The position numbers were made by a program, and so were the translations under genes. DNA of 9,032 nucleotides from Planctomycetes bacterium RIFCSPHIGHO2_12_FULL_52_36. Lineage in GTDB: Bacteria > Planctomycetota > Brocadiia > Brocadiales > Bathyanammoxibiaceae. Location of the stretch: the NCBI GenBank assembly GCA_001828545.1, contig MHYW01000019.1:1-9032 (forward strand), in the 5' to 3' direction. This document shows positions 6,281-9,032 of this stretch, in pieces. Every line of letters starts with the position of its first letter. The first letter of the stretch is position 1. The notes under the pieces were generated by a model, which searched no databases, was not told the origin of the DNA, and saw only the letters and a program-made list of their open reading frames with translations.

Positions 6281-7018
6281 ATGCCCATAGGCGACTTCTA
6301 CGGAATAGGCATAGGCCCAGGCGACCCCGAACTCCTCACCCTCAAGGCCGCCCGCATTATCAAGGCGGTAGACGTCATCTTCGTCCCAAAGGCAGGCATC
6401 AAAGAGGAGAGCATGGCCCTTGATATAGTCAAACCCCTCCTCGACGATGTAGCCGCAGGCTTTAGCCTGCGGAATAGGCCCAGGGTGGTGGAGAAGGTCT
6501 TCCCAATGGTAAAAGAGCAGGAGAAGCTGGAATCCCACTGGAAAGAGGCCGCCCTGGCCATAAAAGAAGAACTAGAAAAGGGGAACAGCGTGGCCTTCCT
6601 GACCATTGGAGACCCCCTGACCTTCAGCACCTACGTGTACCTCCTGAGGTGTCTGCGTGATATGATTCCAGAGGAGAAGATTCACACCATCCCCGGTGTA
6701 ACCTCCTTTAACGCCGCCGCCAGCCTCGCCAACCTCTCCCTCGCCCAGCGAGACGAGAGGATAGCCATTGTCCCCGTCCCTGATGACGTGGAGGAGTTGC
6801 GCCCCATCCTGAAGGGCTTTGACACCGTAATATTAATGAAGGTAGCCAAGAGGCTGGATAAGGTGATAAATCTTCTGGAGGAGATGGACCTCTCCCATCA
6901 TGCCCTCTTCGCCTCCCACGTGGGATTGAAGGACTCCTACCTCACCCAAAACCTCTCTGAACTCAAAGGGAGCGGGAGGGGGTATATGTCAATAATAATA
7001 GTAAGGAAAAAGCTATAG
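6281..7018 (+). CDS. cbiL: Cobalt-precorrin-2 C20-methyltransferase CbiL
   Basis: SAM-dependent tetrapyrrole methylase that adds the C-20 methyl group, the first methylation after cobalt insertion. The 245-residue protein starts with FYGIGIGPGDPELLTLKAAR (6-25). VPKAG (35-39), FLTIGDPLTFSTY (106-118), PGVTSFNAAAS (138-148) and IVPVPDD (163-169) follow. The family's VFPM motif is at 73-76. Just before it lies an extra stretch, VAAGFSLR (57-64), encoded exactly by a palindromic element identical to the one at 4448-4470; it falls in a loop where family members usually pass directly from the xxPxL helix end to the strand before VFPM. The frame is intact and other motifs are normal, so the enzyme is probably active. 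ATG 6281 has no clear Shine-Dalgarno; it follows a 66-nt spacer that carries the 6211-6239 palindrome. Confidence 0.94.
   Translation: MPIGDFYGIGIGPGDPELLTLKAARIIKAVDVIFVPKAGIKEESMALDIVKPLLDDVAAGFSLRNRPRVVEKVFPMVKEQEKLESHWKEAALAIKEELEKGNSVAFLTIGDPLTFSTYVYLLRCLRDMIPEEKIHTIPGVTSFNAAASLANLSLAQRDERIAIVPVPDDVEELRPILKGFDTVILMKVAKRLDKVINLLEEMDLSHHALFASHVGLKDSYLTQNLSELKGSGRGYMSIIIVRKKL
6449..6471. repeat. 23-nt palindromic element inside cbiL
   Basis: Identical over 23 nt to 4448-4470: GTAGC, CGCAGGCT (6454-6461), TT, AGCCTGCG (6464-6471). It starts exactly at codon 57 of cbiL and, with the following G, encodes eight residues, Val-Ala-Ala-Gly-Phe-Ser-Leu-Arg. Bases on either side differ between the two copies (CGAT and GAAT here, TCAA and TAAA there), so the shared unit is the element and not a wider duplication. 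Confidence 0.85.
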
Positions 7019-7040
7019 GACTGGGGATCTATCCCCAGTC
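7019..7040. repeat. 22-nt perfect palindrome between cbiL and the glycohydrolase gene
   Basis: GACTGGGGAT (7019-7028), CT, ATCCCCAGTC (7031-7040): a perfect 10-bp stem directly after the cbiL TAG (7016-7018) and ending 10 nt before ATG 7051. It occupies the place where a Shine-Dalgarno would be expected, and none is visible. It has no U-tract. Its sequence differs from the other two palindrome types. It could act as a translation-controlling hairpin or be another repeat insertion. Confidence 0.7.
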
Positions 7041-7050
7041 TGGCTATGCA

Positions 7051-7986
7051 ATGAATGAACCCATCAAAGACCAATTCCTCGGCTGCCTCCTCGGCCTTGC
7101 CATCGGGGATGCCCTGGGGATGCCATTTGAGGGGTGGTCTCCTGCAAGTATAAAAAGACAATGGAAGGAAAAGGGCTTTTTGCCCTCCCCCTCAAGGGGA
7201 CTCGGCCCCGGACAATATACGGACGATACGTTAATGGCCCTCTGCCACGTCCATAGCCTTATTGAAAGAGGCAGGGTTGAGCCTGAAGATATAAGCAGGA
7301 AGTTCATAGGGTGGTACGACTCAGGGGACCTGAGGGGCATAGGAGGTGCAACTGCCCATGCCATCAGGAGACTCAAAAAGAGCCATAACTGGCAGGAAAG
7401 CGGGGCCACTGGGGAGTATGCGGCAGGCAACGGCGGGGCCATGCGTATCGCACCCGTAGGGCTTTTTTACCACAATGACCTACCTGCACTAAAAGAGGCT
7501 GTACGAAAGGCCGTAATCATTACCCACAACAACCCGGAGGCGGTAGCGGGCGCCCTGGCAGTGGCCTATCTAGTGGCCAGGTCAGTGAGGGATGAACTAG
7601 ACCCAGACACCGCCATTAAGGATGCGTCTAACTTCATCGGCCCGTGCAAGGTGAGGGAGAACCTGCAAGGGGCAGGGGAACTCCTTGGTTCTGGCGCCAC
7701 ACCTGAAAAGGCATTGGAAATCCTCGGAACCTCAGGGTATGTAGTGGAGACCGTGGCCAGTGCCGTATTCTGCTTCCTCTACAGCCCTGATGATTTTTAC
7801 AAGACCGTAGTTAATGCAGTGGAGGGGGGTGTGGACTCCGATACCACGGCGGCAGTGGCAGGGGCCATTAGCGGTAGTTATAATGGTATAAAGAAAATTC
7901 CAGAGGACTGGCTAAAGGGCGTAGAAAATTATGACGGTATCCAAGACCTTGCCGGTAAACTCTACACCGCCTGGAGGAAGAAATGA
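7051..7986 (+). CDS. ADP-ribosylglycohydrolase (DraG/ARH) family protein
   Basis: A 311-residue member of the all-helical, di-magnesium ADP-ribosylglycohydrolase family, which cleaves N- or O-glycosidic bonds of ADP-ribose to proteins or small molecules. Seen motifs: FLGCLLGLAIGDALGMPFEG (9-28), GQYTDDT (54-60) supplying the first metal-binding Thr-Asp-Asp, GNGGAMRIAPVGL (126-138), ITHNNPEA (157-164), and GGVDSDTTAAVAGAISGSYN (259-278) with Asp262, Asp264 and Thr265 for the second metal site. All key residues are present, so a catalytic enzyme is expected, but its substrate cannot be read from sequence. ATG 7051 has no clear Shine-Dalgarno. The gene's stop overlaps the cbiF start by ATGA and its last codons carry the cbiF ribosome binding site, so it is built into the cbi operon. 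Composition matches the cbi genes. A role in cobalamin synthesis, salvage or its regulation is possible, as is a general role in reversing ADP-ribosylation. Confidence 0.9.
   Translation: MNEPIKDQFLGCLLGLAIGDALGMPFEGWSPASIKRQWKEKGFLPSPSRGLGPGQYTDDTLMALCHVHSLIERGRVEPEDISRKFIGWYDSGDLRGIGGATAHAIRRLKKSHNWQESGATGEYAAGNGGAMRIAPVGLFYHNDLPALKEAVRKAVIITHNNPEAVAGALAVAYLVARSVRDELDPDTAIKDASNFIGPCKVRENLQGAGELLGSGATPEKALEILGTSGYVVETVASAVFCFLYSPDDFYKTVVNAVEGGVDSDTTAAVAGAISGSYNGIKKIPEDWLKGVENYDGIQDLAGKLYTAWRKK
7973..7977 (+). promoter_or_regulatory. Ribosome binding site of cbiF
   Basis: GGAGG lies 5 nt before ATG 7983, within the final codons of the glycohydrolase gene. Together with the ATGA overlap it fixes the cbiF start and couples the two genes. 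Confidence 0.75.
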
Positions 7987-8723
7987 AGGTATACTTTATC
8001 GGTGCAGGCCCAGGAGACCCGGAACTCCTGACACTAAAGGGCAAGAGACTGCTTGGACAGGCAGGTTATTGCCTCTATGCCGGGAGTCTGGTGAACAAGG
8101 AGATACTGAAGTATGCCAGGCCAGATGCAAAGAAGTATAACACCCACAACATGAGCCTGGAGGAACAGGTAAAAATCTTCAAAAGGGCCAGGGCCAAGGG
8201 GGAGGACGTAGCCCGGCTCCATACGGGAGACCCCGCCCTGTATGGTGCTATCCAGGAACAGATGAAGGCCCTTGAGTCCCTGGACATTGACTATGCAGTA
8301 GTGCCTGGGGTCAGTTCCTTCCTGGCGGCGGCGGCCAGCCTCAAACAGGAGCTCACCCTCCCTGGGGTATCCCAGACCGTGATACTCACTCGCCTGGGGG
8401 AGAAGACCCCTGTCCCCGAAAAGGAATCCCTCAAGACCCTGGCCCAGGCCAGGGCGACCCTATGTCTCTTCCTCAGTGCCCGGCAATTAAAAAAGGCCGT
8501 GGAAGAACTCCTCCCCTTCTACGGTGCAGATTGTCCTGCCGCAGTCATCTACAAATCTACCTGGAAAGAAGAAAAGATAATACGTGCATCCCTCTCAGAG
8601 CTTGCCCAAAAGGCCAGTAAAGAGGGCATAAAAAAGACCGCCCTGGTAATAGTGGGCTGGGTACTGGCCAGGGGGAGTGGCCCAGCTGCCTTTGAGAGGT
8701 CAAGGGTATACCAGTCTGACTAG
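7983..8723 (+). CDS. cbiF: Cobalt-precorrin-4 C11-methyltransferase CbiF
   Basis: SAM-dependent tetrapyrrole methylase that adds the C-11 methyl group to cobalt-precorrin-4. The 246-residue protein is full length and shows VYFIGAGPGDPELLTLKG (3-20), YAGSLV (32-37), RLHTGDPALYGAIQEQ (78-93), VVPGVSSFLAAAASL (106-120) and QTVILTR (131-137), the combination typical of CbiF/CobM. The C-terminal AFERSRVYQ matches the family's RSxLY ending. It is translationally coupled to the upstream glycohydrolase gene. The usual next genes of such clusters (cbiG, cbiH, cbiJ) do not follow: a G-rich tract begins at the stop codon and a new transcription unit starts about 220 nt later, so this is probably the last gene of the operon. 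Confidence 0.95.
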   Translation: MKVYFIGAGPGDPELLTLKGKRLLGQAGYCLYAGSLVNKEILKYARPDAKKYNTHNMSLEEQVKIFKRARAKGEDVARLHTGDPALYGAIQEQMKALESLDIDYAVVPGVSSFLAAAASLKQELTLPGVSQTVILTRLGEKTPVPEKESLKTLAQARATLCLFLSARQLKKAVEELLPFYGADCPAAVIYKSTWKEEKIIRASLSELAQKASKEGIKKTALVIVGWVLARGSGPAAFERSRVYQSD

Positions 8724-8759
8724 GGGGCAGGGAGTAGGGGGGAGGGGATAGGGAGTAGG
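8723..8759 (+). repeat. G-run tract with G-quadruplex potential
   Basis: Starting in the cbiF stop codon, five runs of three or more G occur within 31 nt: 8723-8727, 8730-8732, 8737-8742, 8744-8747 and 8751-8753, separated by 1-4 nt. The unit GGGAGTAGG recurs at 8730-8738 and 8751-8759. This satisfies the usual four-run G-quadruplex pattern on the coding strand and hence in the mRNA. It may be a purine-rich simple repeat, a 3'-end RNA structure, or both. Confidence 0.6.
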
Positions 8760-8851
8760 AAAATCCAAAGTTCAAATGCCAAATGTTTTTGGCCTAAAGT
8801 TTTCTTTGGAATTTGGATTTTATTTGTCATTTGGATTTTGACATTTTTCCC
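8760..8851. repeat. AT-rich repeat block with direct and inverted copies
   Basis: ATTTGGATTTT occurs at 8811-8821 and 8829-8839, 18 nt apart. Its inverse, AAAATCCAAA, is at 8760-8769. CAAATGCCAAAT (8773-8784) matches the complement of ATTTGTCATTTG (8823-8834) at 11 of 12 positions. The block can therefore fold into an imperfect long hairpin around a centre near 8800. It contains no reading frame of note. It resembles intergenic low-complexity repeats and may act as a transcription end region after cbiF, though no classic terminator is visible. Confidence 0.55.
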
Positions 8852-8872
8852 AGTCCCTAAAGTTTGCGTATA

Positions 8873-8923
8873 TCAAATATTTGACAATAATGCAAATATT
8901 TTATAAGATAGAATCAATATTTG
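8873..8923. promoter_or_regulatory. Three CAAATATTTG-like boxes, putative operator
   Basis: TCAAATATTTGA (8873-8884) is a perfect 12-bp palindrome. CAAATATTTT follows at 8893-8902 and CAATATTTG at 8915-8923, about two helical turns apart (19 and 22 nt start to start). They overlap the -35 box, fill the spacer into the -10 region, and lie at the expected transcription start. This is the arrangement of a repressor operator array, but no regulator is identified and the boxes are AT-rich. Confidence 0.45.
8881..8909 (+). promoter_or_regulatory. Sigma-70-type promoter for the downstream ORF
   Basis: A consensus -35 box TTGACA (8881-8886), a 17-nt spacer and a -10-like TAAGAT (8904-8909, four of six bases of TATAAT). 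Transcription would begin near 8916, about 30 nt before ATG 8946. It is the only convincing promoter in the window and points away from the cbi operon. Confidence 0.55.
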
Positions 8924-8945
8924 CCCTTTTTGTGTGACAGAGGAA

Positions 8946-9032
8946 ATGGAAGAGAGACGCAAAAATATCCACCTGGAGGATTTCGTGGAGGGCATAAGCC
9001 TCCTCATCCTTGAGATGGGGCGGCATCCGGAG
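8946..9032 (+). CDS. Unknown protein, N-terminus only (runs off the window)
   Basis: An open frame of 29 codons from ATG 8946 continues to the window end without a stop. It begins Met-Glu-Glu-Arg-Arg-Lys and then reads HLEDFVEGISLLILEMGRHP, an amphipathic helical-looking stretch with no motif I recognise. GC-rich codon use resembles the cbi genes, and the promoter at 8881-8909 supports expression. AGAGGAA touches the start codon, too close for a normal Shine-Dalgarno; an upstream in-frame GTG (8934) has none either. No function is offered. Confidence 0.5.
   Translation, partial: MEERRKNIHLEDFVEGISLLILEMGRHPE

Noticed and set aside
7186..7200. TCCCCCTCAAGGGGA inside the glycohydrolase gene, a short symmetrical stretch
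   Set aside because: Only a 5-bp stem (7188-7192 with 7195-7199) and no second copy in the window; may be chance in a GC-rich gene, though it lies in a loop before the metal-binding TDDT.
1..9032. tRNA, rRNA or CRISPR array
   Set aside because: No cloverleaf, rRNA-like segment or regularly spaced repeat with unique spacers was recognised by eye.

Overview
The window carries a compact anaerobic (cobalt-early) cobalamin biosynthesis cluster on the + strand, preceded by a DNA methyltransferase gene of clearly different base composition and followed by a repeat-rich spacer and the start of an unrelated transcription unit. The genes read in order are: DNA methyltransferase (47-1939), cbiA (1970-3439), a cbiX-cbiC fusion (3436-4434), cbiD (4488-5597), cbiE (5570-6214), cbiL (6281-7018), an ADP-ribosylglycohydrolase-family gene (7051-7986), cbiF (7983-8723) and a truncated unknown ORF from 8946. 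All are on the + strand.

The cbi enzymes cover metal insertion into sirohydrochlorin (CbiX), C-20, C-11, C-1 and C-5 methylation (CbiL, CbiF, CbiD, CbiE), the methyl shift giving cobyrinate (CbiC) and a,c-amidation (CbiA). CbiT, CbiG, CbiH and CbiJ are not in the window, so the pathway must be completed elsewhere. Three junctions overlap (ATGA at 3436 and 7983; a 28-bp overlap at 5570), which points to one translationally coupled operon. The ADP-ribosylglycohydrolase gene is inside that chain, not beside it.

The most unusual signal is a set of short palindromic elements scattered through the operon. A 23-nt element occurs identically in the cbiX/C-cbiD spacer (4448-4470) and in frame inside cbiL (6449-6471). 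A second family, 29 nt long with constant GTAGGGGC/GCCCCTAC ends and a variable 6-bp core, sits in frame inside the interdomain linker of cbiA (2696-2724) and over the stop codon of cbiE (6211-6239). A third palindrome (7019-7040) fills the cbiL-glycohydrolase spacer. Every non-overlapping junction between genes of the cbi chain holds such a palindrome, and two proteins appear to have absorbed one.

The organism looks like an anaerobic or facultative bacterium with a moderately GC-rich genome (cbi genes roughly 55-62% GC on lines counted by eye) and frequent AUA and AGG codons. Repeat-laden spacers of this kind fit an uncultivated lineage, but no phylum can be assigned from this window. The methyltransferase is much more AT-rich (roughly 32-43% on lines counted) and is probably acquired. 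The 3' spacer (8724-8945) contains a G-run tract, an AT-rich imperfect inverted repeat, and a good sigma-70-type promoter set among three CAAATATTTG-like boxes.
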